In this document: positions 34,480-42,217 of the stretch, in pieces
How the letters are laid out: each line of letters begins with the position of its first letter
How positions within the stretch are numbered: the first letter of the stretch is position 1
NCBI GenBank assembly: GCA_045592785.1
Contig: JAZNVL010000036.1
Span: forward strand, 1 to 51,757
Source: RGIG8244 sp045592785
GTDB lineage: Bacteria > Verrucomicrobiota > Lentisphaeria > Victivallales > UBA1829
Length of the DNA: 51,757 bases
Reading direction: 5' to 3'
The notes under the pieces: generated by a model
What the model was told of the DNA's origin: nothing
What the model saw: only the letters and a program-made list of their open reading frames with translations
Database searches by the model: none
Position numbers and translations under genes: made by a program

Positions 34480-35802
34480 ATGGCAGACTCAAAAGCAGTA
34501 AATCCGGCAAGCGCAATGGACTTCATGCCGGTAGAAAAACTGCGGGCGCTTCAACTGGAACGTTTGCAGAAAACAGTCAAACACACTTATGACAACGTCG
34601 CACTCTTCCGTCAACGCATGGATGACCGCGGCCTGAAACCGGAAGATGTCCAGTCCCTGGAAGATCTGGGGAAACTTCCGTTTACCATGAAAACGGACCT
34701 GCGGGACACCTATCCCTTCGGACTGTTTGCCTGCCCCATGAAGGACATCGTCCGTACCCATGCCTCCAGCGGGACCACGGGGAAACCCATTGTTGTAGCC
34801 TATACCCAGGGTGACCTGGAAGTCTGGACCAACGCCATGGTCCGTGCCCTGGCAGGTTGCGGACTCCATGCCGGTGACATCGCGCAGGTCTCTTACGGTT
34901 ACGGTCTGTTCACGGGCGGACTGGGTGCGCATCAGGGCTTTCAGGCTCTGGGCGCGACCGTGATCCCGGCATCCGGGGGGAATACGGAACGTCAGATCAT
35001 GCTGATGAAGGACTTCGGGGTGACCTGTATTGCATGTACGCCCAGCTACTTCCTGCATCTGACGGAAAAAGCCGCGCAGATGGGGATCGACATCCGGGAA
35101 CTTCCGTTGCGTGCGGGTATTTTCGGTGCGGAACCCTGGACCAACGAAATGCGTAAGCGCATCGAAGAAGCTGCGGGGATCAAGGCGTATGACATCTACG
35201 GTCTTTCCGAAATCTGCGGTCCGGGTGTGGGCTGCGCCTGCGAAGCCCAGGATGGACTCCACATTTTCGAAGACCATTTCTATCCCGAAATCATCAATCC
35301 GGAAACCGGCGAAGTGCTGCCCGACGGCGAAGAAGGCGAACTGGTATTCACCACGCTGACCAAAGTCGCCATGCCCATGATCCGTTACCGTACACGCGAC
35401 ATCACTCGCATCCGTACGGATAAATGTACCTGCGGCAGAACGATCCGCCGTATTGCCCAGATCGGACGCCGCAGTGACGATATGTTCATCATCCGCGGCG
35501 TGAACGTGTTCCCCTCCCAGATCGAAAGTGCGATCATGAGTGTGGAATCCACGCTGCCGGTCTACCAGATCATCCTGACCCGTTCCCACGGACTGGACCA
35601 GGTGGAAGTGAATATGGAAGTGAACGAATCCATTTTCAACGACAAGATCGCGGAAATGGAAAACATCAAGGCGAAGATCTCCCACTCCATCGAAAGTACG
35701 CTGGGGATCCGGGTGATCATGCACATGCTTCCGCCGAACACCATTCCGCGGAGCGAAGGCAAAGCCAAACGTGTTATCGACAAACGTGACCTCAACGCCT
35801 GA
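34480..35802 (+). CDS. paaK: Phenylacetate-CoA ligase
   Basis: 440 residues, the usual length. The adenylate-forming motifs are intact: SSGTTGKPIVVAYT, the YDIYGLSEICGPGVG region, and YRTRDITRI; the C-terminal domain keeps a lysine in the last segment (SEGKAKRVID). It activates phenylacetate or related aryl acids to CoA thioesters with ATP. Next to iorAB it either captures arylacetates for reductive synthesis of aromatic amino acids or recovers ATP from aryl-acetyl-CoA during amino-acid fermentation. Confidence 0.95.
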   Translation: MADSKAVNPASAMDFMPVEKLRALQLERLQKTVKHTYDNVALFRQRMDDRGLKPEDVQSLEDLGKLPFTMKTDLRDTYPFGLFACPMKDIVRTHASSGTTGKPIVVAYTQGDLEVWTNAMVRALAGCGLHAGDIAQVSYGYGLFTGGLGAHQGFQALGATVIPASGGNTERQIMLMKDFGVTCIACTPSYFLHLTEKAAQMGIDIRELPLRAGIFGAEPWTNEMRKRIEEAAGIKAYDIYGLSEICGPGVGCACEAQDGLHIFEDHFYPEIINPETGEVLPDGEEGELVFTTLTKVAMPMIRYRTRDITRIRTDKCTCGRTIRRIAQIGRRSDDMFIIRGVNVFPSQIESAIMSVESTLPVYQIILTRSHGLDQVEVNMEVNESIFNDKIAEMENIKAKISHSIESTLGIRVIMHMLPPNTIPRSEGKAKRVIDKRDLNA

Positions 35803-35823
35803 ATGAGAAAGGAGTAATTCATT

Positions 35824-36258
35824 ATGAAAATCCAACAGATCTCAATTTTTCTTGCGAACAAGCCGGGCGCATTGGATGATCCCTGCCGTATTCTTGCGCA
35901 AAATGACATCAGCATTTCCGCTCTGACACTGGCGGACACCAAAGAATTCGGGATCCTCCGTCTGGTGCTGAAAGATACCGGAAAAGCGTGCAAAGTCCTT
36001 TCCGAAGCCGGCATGCTGCCCAAACTCACCGATGTGGTCGCCATCGAAGTCGATCACAAGAGCGGAAGCCTTGCCAAAATCCTGGAAACCTTCACCCGCA
36101 ATCAGATCAATGTGGAATATCTTTACGCCTTCCCTGCCGGTGTGGACGGGAAAGCGGTGATCATTTTCCGTTTTGACGATCCGGATACCGCCATCGAAAA
36201 ACTGAAAAAAGAACATGATCTCGTCATCGTGACAAAGGATATGCTTTTTGCATCCTGA
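35824..36258 (+). CDS. Tandem ACT-domain protein
   Basis: 144 residues in two ACT repeats: QISIFLANKPGALDDPCRIL in the first and AIEVDHKSGSLAKILETF in the second. ACT domains bind amino acids and regulate partner enzymes. Stand-alone tandem ACT proteins are often found next to paaK and ior genes and are thought to sense an aromatic or branched-chain amino acid there. AAAGGAG precedes the ATG. It lies between paaK and cimA in the same transcript. Confidence 0.92.
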   Translation: MKIQQISIFLANKPGALDDPCRILAQNDISISALTLADTKEFGILRLVLKDTGKACKVLSEAGMLPKLTDVVAIEVDHKSGSLAKILETFTRNQINVEYLYAFPAGVDGKAVIIFRFDDPDTAIEKLKKEHDLVIVTKDMLFAS

Positions 36259-36272
36259 ACAGGAATTCGATC

Positions 36273-37883
36273 ATGCCGGAAAATAACAGAAAGATCCTTA
36301 TTTTCGATACCACTCTGCGGGATGGATCCCAGGGAGAAGGCGTCTCCTTCTCCAGCACGGATAAGATCCGTCTTGCAGAGAAACTGGATGCCCTGGGGGT
36401 CGCCTACATAGAAGGCGGCTGGCCCGGCTCCAACCCCAGAGATGCTGAATTTTTCGCCCGGATCCGGGGAAAAAAATTTCATCATGCGCGTCTGACGGCA
36501 TTCGGCAGTACCCGCAGAGTGGGGAACAGGGTGGATGAGGATTGCAATCTGCGTGCATTGCTTGCTGCGGAAACGCCGGCAGTTTCTCTCTTCGGGAAAG
36601 CCTGGCGGCTTCATGTGGATGAAGTCCTGCACACCACGGCAGAAGAAAATCTTGCCATGATCCGGGAATCCTGTGCGTATCTCACCGATCACAAACGGGA
36701 AGTCATCTTTGATGCCGAACATTTCTTCGACGGCTGCAAGGATGACCCGGAGTTCGCCATGGCAACGCTCCTGGCGGCTGTCGATGCCGGTGCCGCCGCA
36801 GTCACTCTCTGTGACACCAACGGCGGTGCCATGCCGCTGGAAATCTATCACATCAGTCAGGAAGTCCGGAAACGGATCCCGGCTCACGTTATTCTGGGGA
36901 TCCATTGTCATAACGATGGCGAAATGGCGGTGGCTAACTCCATTCTTTCGGTCCGCGGCGGCGCGGGAATGGTCCAGGGGACCATCAACGGGTTCGGTGA
37001 ACGGACCGGGAACGCCAATCTTTGTTCGATCATCCCGGCGTTACAGTTGAAAGCAGGCTTCTCCTGTCTGCCGGAGGGGCACGTCGGCATGTTGAAAGAA
37101 GTGAGCAACTTTGTGGATGATATTGCCAATGTGCGTCATGATCCGGCACTGCCCTATGTCGGGGAGAGTGCATTTGCGCACAAAGGCGGGATGCACGTCA
37201 ATGCGGTGGATAAGAACCCCCGCACATTTGAACATATTGAACCGGAGTTGGTGGGGAACCGCCGTCGTATTCTGGTCTCTGATCTTGCGGGCAAAAGCAA
37301 TCTCCGCATGAAAGCGGAAGAATTGGGCATTGACATCGGCAACGATAACAATCTGGCGAAACTGCTCGAACTGCTCAAAGAAAAAGAAAATGCCGGTTAT
37401 GAATATGAGGCGGCGGATGCCTCCATGGCTCTGCTGCTCCATAAATCCATCCACGGCTGGAATCCCTTCTTCACGCTGGAAGGATTCCGCGTCATCGTGG
37501 AAAAAAGAAAGACGGATGACGGTGCCGTTATTGCCGAAGCGACCGTCAAACTCAGTGTCAACGGGGAAAGCAAACTGGTCGCGGCGGAAGGGGAAGGTCC
37601 TGTGAATGCACTCGACCTTGCATTGCGGAAAGCCCTGGAACGGTTTTACCCGGAAATCCGCGGGATCCAGCTGGTGGATTACAAAGTCCGCATCATTGAG
37701 GGAGTCAACGGGACCGCGGCGCACACCCGCGTTCTGATCGACAGTACCGATGGTTCCACGTTCTGGGGAACCGTCGGCTTGAGCGAGAATATTATTCAGG
37801 CATCCTGGGAAGCCCTTGTGGATTCCATGGAATATATCCTGTTTCGTAAAAATGCCACACCGGAAAACATACCAACCGCTTGA
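36273..37883 (+). CDS. cimA: Citramalate synthase
   Basis: 536 residues. It belongs to the HMGL/isopropylmalate synthase superfamily and looks like the CimA branch: TTLRDGSQGEGVSFSSTDK, VAYIEGGWPGSNPRD, GIHCHNDGEMAVANS, and FAHKGGMHVNAV, plus a C-terminal regulatory domain (from about residue 410). It condenses pyruvate and acetyl-CoA to citramalate, opening the threonine-independent route to isoleucine. AGGAA lies eight bases before the ATG. Placement with iorAB, paaK and an ACT sensor suggests shared control of amino-acid synthesis. Confidence 0.94.
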   Translation: MPENNRKILIFDTTLRDGSQGEGVSFSSTDKIRLAEKLDALGVAYIEGGWPGSNPRDAEFFARIRGKKFHHARLTAFGSTRRVGNRVDEDCNLRALLAAETPAVSLFGKAWRLHVDEVLHTTAEENLAMIRESCAYLTDHKREVIFDAEHFFDGCKDDPEFAMATLLAAVDAGAAAVTLCDTNGGAMPLEIYHISQEVRKRIPAHVILGIHCHNDGEMAVANSILSVRGGAGMVQGTINGFGERTGNANLCSIIPALQLKAGFSCLPEGHVGMLKEVSNFVDDIANVRHDPALPYVGESAFAHKGGMHVNAVDKNPRTFEHIEPELVGNRRRILVSDLAGKSNLRMKAEELGIDIGNDNNLAKLLELLKEKENAGYEYEAADASMALLLHKSIHGWNPFFTLEGFRVIVEKRKTDDGAVIAEATVKLSVNGESKLVAAEGEGPVNALDLALRKALERFYPEIRGIQLVDYKVRIIEGVNGTAAHTRVLIDSTDGSTFWGTVGLSENIIQASWEALVDSMEYILFRKNATPENIPTA

Positions 37884-37897
37884 ATGGAGTATATATT

Positions 37898-38260
37898 ATG
37901 TCGAAACGTTTTTTTCTGATCCTGCTTCTTCTGCTCTCCACCTCGTTTTATTTCGGCACTGCGCCCGAAGCGGAAGCGATCGACCCTGTTACCATCGCGG
38001 TCCTGACCCCGATCGCCATTCAGGCGGCAAAAATCCTTATGCCGTATGTACTGAAAGCATTGCGGAATATGGCAGTGGTTTTTCTGCGCGGCTGCAAGCA
38101 CCTGATCGGATTGATCCGACTCCCGCTGGGGTTGGTACAATGTCTGCTTTTTCAGTATAAAGCCGGTCTTACAAACTTGTGGCACGGGATCGTGGCGCCC
38201 TTCAAATTCGGAGGGAATATGCTGCTCTTACCCATCTCCATCTTCGGCATCGGAGTGTAG
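37898..38260 (+). CDS. Small exported or membrane protein
   Basis: 120 residues, no family recognised. A strong signal peptide or anchor (KRFFLILLLLLSTSFYFG) ends near EAEA; two further hydrophobic stretches (IAVLTPIAIQAAKILMPYV and MLLLPISIFGIGV) may lie in the membrane. The start at 37898 has GGAG nine bases ahead; an in-frame ATG at 37880 overlaps the cimA end and would add six residues. It lies between cimA and dciA with very short gaps. Confidence 0.7.
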   Translation: MSKRFFLILLLLLSTSFYFGTAPEAEAIDPVTIAVLTPIAIQAAKILMPYVLKALRNMAVVFLRGCKHLIGLIRLPLGLVQCLLFQYKAGLTNLWHGIVAPFKFGGNMLLLPISIFGIGV

Positions 38261-38262
38261 GG

Positions 38263-38703
38263 ATGCCGGAGAAAACAAAATACACAAGCAAACGCAGCGT
38301 AAGACAACTCCGGAAAGATATTGCTCCGCTCCTCAACAGCTGGCATGATGACCCCGAGGAAGCACAGGGAGCTATGGTCGCATTTCTGCCGCAGGGGACA
38401 ACGCTCTCCGATGCCGTACACTCCGTCATCAAAAAGAAGATCCCGCCCTACATGATGGTGATCTTCACCCTGCGGGAACACTGGAAAGAAATCGCCGGGG
38501 AAGTCGCTGCGAAACGGACTCTTCCCGTACGATACAAAGAGGGCATTCTGGATGTGGAAGTCTCGCACCCCGGATACCGCATGGCGTTATCCGGCAAGAC
38601 CATTCAGAATGCCATTCTGGAAAAAGTCCGGATGTATCCCGGTGCGGAAGACTGCAAGCAGTTGCGTTTTATCCCCGCCGGCAGTCTGAACCGGGAATTC
38701 TGA
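38263..38703 (+). CDS. DciA-like (DUF721) helicase-loader protein
   Basis: 146 residues. The central domain fits DUF721/DciA: a LREHWKEIAGEVAAKRTLPV core (the tryptophan-containing helix) followed by the strands ILDVEVSHPGYRM and a closing helix TIQNAILEKVRMYPG. DciA is the ancestral loader of the replicative helicase DnaB in bacteria without DnaC. It starts three bases after the small membrane gene, with GGAG near the ATG. It converges on the nucleoside hydrolase with four bases between stops and no visible terminator. Confidence 0.82.
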   Translation: MPEKTKYTSKRSVRQLRKDIAPLLNSWHDDPEEAQGAMVAFLPQGTTLSDAVHSVIKKKIPPYMMVIFTLREHWKEIAGEVAAKRTLPVRYKEGILDVEVSHPGYRMALSGKTIQNAILEKVRMYPGAEDCKQLRFIPAGSLNREF

Positions 38704-38707
38704 CCGC

Positions 38708-39649
38708 TTATTTTGCCAGCGTTTCAAACAACGCATCAAAGCACTGCCAACGATTCAGCCAGGTCATCACACGGATCTCATGACGGCCTTCCGTGGAGAC
38801 CCATGTCTTATCATCCTGCAGGATGGGCGAAGAAATCAGGGCAGACCGCGTATATTCCGGCTTCACCAGATAGAGAATCGTGGAAATATCCCAGATCACT
38901 TTCTGCTGCCAGATGCGCCCGTGCATATAATCAAAGGTCCGGGAGTAAAGGAACTCGCCCAGTTCCCCCAGAGGCTTGCAGCGCAGTTCCAGTTCGGACA
39001 GCGTGATCATCAGCAGTTCCGATACCCCCAACGCAGGGACCCAGACCAGCGGAACGCCGGACTCAAACAGAACTTGTGCCGCCGGGATGTCCTGTTTCAG
39101 ATTGAACTCATCGTTATCGTTGCATTGAATGGCATGACCGCCCAGCCAGACGACAACCACGCTGTCAATGATCTCCGGAGCCATAAGCAATGCGGATGCC
39201 ACGTTGGTCACAGCTCCGATCGCCATGATATACAACACCTTGCCTGCGGCTTTACATTCTTTTGCCAGTTCCACGATCCGGCGGGCACCTTCGCTTTCCA
39301 CCGGCGTGAACGCATCCGGCAGATACGAAATGGAACCGCGGTACGCAAAGTTTTCCGGCGAACCTTTGAGAAGCTGAAGCAGTTTCAGGATCTCCTGATA
39401 ACTCTTTTCCATACCGTCAGCAGGTCCTTCGGAACGATCATTGTAAAACGGAGCTGCAATAACTGCACGCATATTCAAACGTTCGGGACTGCGGATGGCA
39501 AGCGACATGGCAAACTGGTCGTCGATCTCGTTGAATGTATCCGTATCCAATACGGCTTCCAGAGGACCATCGGTGAAAGAGGGGATGGTCAGCAGTTCAC
39601 GGCGTCGTTCCGGGGAGATTTTCGGAAAAAGGTCAGCAATTTTTTTCAT
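38708..39649 (-). CDS. Inosine/uridine-preferring nucleoside hydrolase family protein
   Basis: 313 residues. The calcium-site motif DTDTFNEIDDQFAMSLA near residue 35-50 identifies the family, as do MAIGAVTNVASALL and the later EFNLKQDIPAAQVLF. Members cleave N-ribosides to base and ribose. The first aspartate motif has NEIDDQFA in place of the classic GxDDA, as in a less studied branch, so the substrate may not be a plain nucleoside. AAAGGAT lies before the ATG at 39649; an earlier in-frame start would run into its own promoter. Confidence 0.9.
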   Translation of the reverse strand: MKKIADLFPKISPERRRELLTIPSFTDGPLEAVLDTDTFNEIDDQFAMSLAIRSPERLNMRAVIAAPFYNDRSEGPADGMEKSYQEILKLLQLLKGSPENFAYRGSISYLPDAFTPVESEGARRIVELAKECKAAGKVLYIMAIGAVTNVASALLMAPEIIDSVVVVWLGGHAIQCNDNDEFNLKQDIPAAQVLFESGVPLVWVPALGVSELLMITLSELELRCKPLGELGEFLYSRTFDYMHGRIWQQKVIWDISTILYLVKPEYTRSALISSPILQDDKTWVSTEGRHEIRVMTWLNRWQCFDALFETLAK

Positions 39650-39689
39650 GATCGAAATCCTTTTGTAAGGTGTTTTACGGTTTTGCCTT

Positions 39690-39717
39690 AATATAATGCC
39701 GCAAGAACAAAATGCAA
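39690..39717 (-). promoter_or_regulatory. Promoter of the nucleoside hydrolase
   Basis: On the minus strand: TTGCAT (39712-39717), 16 bases, TATATT (39690-39695). It lies back to back with the next promoter. Confidence 0.8.
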
Positions 39718-39720
39718 GTC

Positions 39721-39748
39721 TTGACAATTGCATTTTTCATGTTATATT
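39721..39748 (+). promoter_or_regulatory. Promoter of the RlmI-like methyltransferase
   Basis: TTGACA (39721-39726), 16 bases, TATATT (39743-39748). Its -35 box is three bases from the -35 box of the opposite promoter. Confidence 0.82.
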
Positions 39749-39779
39749 GGCACGAAACAAAGCAATCATAAGGTGATCA

Positions 39780-40751
39780 ATGAAAACTGAACTCAAACAG
39801 GCGATCGGTTTCCGCGAACAATGGATCCGGGGCGAACATACACAGGCCTTCCGCCTTCTCAATGGATTCACCGAAGGGATCCCCGGGATCGCCATTGATA
39901 TTTTTGCAAAAACTGCCGTGATCCATGATTACGCCAAGCAGGAAGAGGAATGTGTAGATCCCGGGATAATCCATGACATACTCCGGGAGGAACTCCCGTT
40001 CCTCAAAGCCGTCATTCTGAAAAAACGGGCGGAGAAAACTCCGGAACTGCGGAACGGGGTTCTGCTTTCCGGGGTGAAACCGGACGACCGGATCACAGAA
40101 CACGGCGTACATTACGCCATTGATCTGCGGATGAATCAGGATAACAGTTTTTATGCGGACACCCGGTTATTGCGGAAATTCCTGTTGGAAGAAATGCAGG
40201 GGAAGGATGTACTCAACACATTCGCGTACACGGGGAGTCTGGGCGTGGCTGCTGCCGCGGGCGGTGCTGCTTCCGTATTGCAAACGGATCTCTCCGAACG
40301 GTTCATGGACCTGGCGAAACGTTCGTTTTCCATGAACAAAGTCTATTACAACAACAAAAATTTTCTGGCGGCGGATTTCTTCCCCGCGATGGCGAAACTG
40401 AAAAAGGAAAAACGGTCCTTCGATTGCGTGATCCTGGATCCCCCGTTCTTCTCCAAAACATCGAAGGGGGAAGTGGATCTCTGCGCCGCGCCCCAGGTCC
40501 CCATCAATAAAGTCCGGCCCCTGATCCGGGATAACGGACTTCTGATCGTGGTGAACAATGCGCTGTATCTCTCCGGAAAAGATTTCATCGCGTGCATCGA
40601 CGAACTGTGCAGTGACGGCTGTCTGGTCAAGGAGGATATGATCCCGATCCCGGACGATTTCAGAGGACCTGCTCCGGTTTACCCGGTGGATCCCGCGCCC
40701 TTCAATCACCCGACAAAGATCATAATCCTGCGGGTGAAAAAACGGGGTTGA
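39780..40751 (+). CDS. RlmI-like class I SAM-dependent rRNA methyltransferase
   Basis: 323 residues. An N-terminal EEHD-like part (RLLNGFTEGIPGIAIDIF, with DLRMNQDNSFYADTRLLR) leads to a Rossmann methyltransferase with VLNTFAYTGSLGVAA, a QTDLSERFMDLAKR acidic strand and the catalytic-type DPPFFSKT loop. This matches the RlmI/RlmK-like 23S rRNA cytosine or guanine methyltransferases, but the N-terminal PUA domain of RlmI is missing. AAGGTGA lies just before the ATG. It is a single-gene unit. Confidence 0.88.
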   Translation: MKTELKQAIGFREQWIRGEHTQAFRLLNGFTEGIPGIAIDIFAKTAVIHDYAKQEEECVDPGIIHDILREELPFLKAVILKKRAEKTPELRNGVLLSGVKPDDRITEHGVHYAIDLRMNQDNSFYADTRLLRKFLLEEMQGKDVLNTFAYTGSLGVAAAAGGAASVLQTDLSERFMDLAKRSFSMNKVYYNNKNFLAADFFPAMAKLKKEKRSFDCVILDPPFFSKTSKGEVDLCAAPQVPINKVRPLIRDNGLLIVVNNALYLSGKDFIACIDELCSDGCLVKEDMIPIPDDFRGPAPVYPVDPAPFNHPTKIIILRVKKRG

Positions 40752-40808
40752 TCATTTTGTCCGGAAGTCCATGCGGAGATTGACACGGTCTTGATAAACC
40801 GGAGAGAG

Positions 40809-40832
40809 TTTACCATAAAGAGCAATGGTAAA
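40809..40832 (+). terminator. Possible weak terminator hairpin
   Basis: TTTACCAT and ATGGTAAA form an 8-pair stem around eight bases, 57 bases after the methyltransferase stop. Only a broken T run (ATTGTT) follows, so it is a weak candidate. The rest of the 220-base gap up to 40971 holds the promoter below and nothing else recognised. Confidence 0.35.
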
Positions 40833-40899
40833 ATTGTTAAGATTGCGTAAAGCAGGGAAATATTTTGCAGAAAAAGCATAAAATAATCATTATACTCTC

Positions 40900-40928
40900 T
40901 TGACAATAAAGAAAAGCTATGCTATTTT
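40900..40928 (+). promoter_or_regulatory. Promoter of the Tad-like pilin cluster
   Basis: TTGACA (40900-40905), 17 bases, TATTTT (40923-40928). A small hairpin (GTTTGA/TCAAAC, 40936-40952) lies in the short leader, just before the GGAG site of the first gene. Confidence 0.75.
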
Positions 40929-40971
40929 AGCACAAGTTTGAAAAAATCAAACCATGCGGAGAAAGAAAAAA

Positions 40972-41139
40972 ATGAAACGGGAAGAAAGAAAACGGATATC
41001 CGGACAGGTTCTTACGGAATTTGCCATGACGGCTGTTATCTTTGCGCTGACAGCATGTGCGCTTCTTCTGCTGTTGGGTCTGTTGACGGAATACGGGTGG
41101 CGGATACTTTCTTTCACAGCGTGGGAACCTTTTTCATAA
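40972..41139 (+). CDS. Tiny Tad/Flp-type pilin-like protein
   Basis: 55 residues. A basic tail ends at SGQVLTEFAM, then a single hydrophobic helix (TAVIFALTACALLLLLGLL) and a short end. The layout is a type IVb prepilin: cleavage expected after the glycine, with glutamate at the fifth position of the mature chain. It is too short for a TadE protein. GGAG lies upstream of the ATG at 40972; an in-frame ATG at 40954 precedes that site. It is the first gene of four with the same N-terminal design. Confidence 0.7.
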   Translation: MKREERKRISGQVLTEFAMTAVIFALTACALLLLLGLLTEYGWRILSFTAWEPFS

Positions 41140-41201
41140 TTTGTTGTCTAATAGCATAGGACAGCTAATATATTAACGTTAAAAACGCAGGAGAAAAAAC
41201 A

Positions 41202-41456
41202 ATGAAAGCCAGCACGAGAAAAGCCATTTTGAAGCACAATTCCAAAGGACAGGCGATTGTGGAATATATTATCATCATCGCAATCATTGCGGTTGCCGCG
41301 TTGACGATTCTGGGCATCTTCGGTGACCGTATCCGCGAACTGATAGCCGGTACCGCATCCAGTCTGGGTTCCGACAATGCCGCCGCCGAGTACGACAAAA
41401 CAACGTCCAAGGAAATCGTGCAGAACATGGATAAGGACGGCGTACAGGACTTCTGA
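41202..41456 (+). CDS. Flp-type IVb pilin-like protein
   Basis: 84 residues. A short basic leader ends SKGQAIVEYIIIIAIIAV: predicted prepilin peptidase cleavage after the glycine, glutamate at position five of the mature chain, then the hydrophobic assembly helix. The tail is acidic and hydrophilic. It fits the major pilin of Flp/Tad pili, which are built by TadA and secreted through RcpA. AGGAG lies nine bases before the ATG. A separate weak promoter (TTGTCT, TAATAT) may sit at about 41142-41172, allowing higher expression than its neighbours. Confidence 0.85.
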   Translation: MKASTRKAILKHNSKGQAIVEYIIIIAIIAVAALTILGIFGDRIRELIAGTASSLGSDNAAAEYDKTTSKEIVQNMDKDGVQDF

Positions 41457-41551
41457 GGTATCCTGTCTGCACCGGGTAAAAAAGGGACATGGGCGAAAAT
41501 GCTCCGGATGCGGTACCGGGCATCGTAAAAGGGGAGAGAGAGAGTCGGAAG

Positions 41552-42208
41552 ATGTCATTGAAGCAGCAGCGCAATCGTGTCAGGGTGCGTCGTGCGGGCG
41601 AAAGCGGCGCGGCGATCCTGGAAAGTATGTTCACGATTCTGATCCTGCTGCTTATTCTTTTCGGGATCATCCAGTTATTTTATCTTTCGCTGGGAAAACT
41701 TTATGCTGATTATGCCTCATTCCGCGGGGCGCGCAGTGCCGCCGTCGGATTCAAAGATTACCTGGTGGACCGGGAAGCCAAGATCCAGGCGATCCCTGCC
41801 TCCGGTCCGCTGACCGAATACCGCACATCCGCCGAATTCCATTCCGCCAGAACACAATTCAATTACGAGAAGACCATGGTCCCGCGTTTCATGAACGGAT
41901 ACCAATGGATGAACTATCAGTACTGGGGCGGCAGTGATCCATTGTATCATGACGATTACCGTTGTGCTTACTACGGCATGTTGATGAGTGAATCCGGGGC
42001 AGTGAACTGTTCCTGCAAAGGGTGCGCATGTGATGCTCCGGCGGTGAATGTCACGACCCGCCGCGGTGGCGAAAGCGTGCGGACAACGTTCCATTTTTTG
42101 CGTTATCCCTTCACTGTTCCCATGTACCGTTTATTCACGAACAAAGATTCTATTGATATCAGCGGAGAAACACGGCTCTCCAATCATGCGGCATCGTATC
42201 TGGAATAA
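41552..42208 (+). CDS. TadE-like pseudopilin
   Basis: 218 residues. The N-terminus has GESGAAILESMFTILILLLILFG, the TadE pattern with glutamate at position five after the expected cleavage, followed by a globular domain with a cysteine cluster (CSCKGCACDAP). TadE-like pseudopilins help start Flp pilus assembly in the inner membrane. The ATG at 41552 is preferred because it places the motif about 16 residues from the start; an in-frame ATG at 41489 would give a long leader. Confidence 0.82.
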   Translation: MSLKQQRNRVRVRRAGESGAAILESMFTILILLLILFGIIQLFYLSLGKLYADYASFRGARSAAVGFKDYLVDREAKIQAIPASGPLTEYRTSAEFHSARTQFNYEKTMVPRFMNGYQWMNYQYWGGSDPLYHDDYRCAYYGMLMSESGAVNCSCKGCACDAPAVNVTTRRGGESVRTTFHFLRYPFTVPMYRLFTNKDSIDISGETRLSNHAASYLE

Positions 42209-42217
42209 GGTGACGTC

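Noticed and set aside
40706..40906. A 66-codon minus-strand frame in the gap before the pilin-like genes
   Set aside because: No ribosome site, no recognisable domain, and it overlaps the end of the methyltransferase and the AT-rich promoter region.
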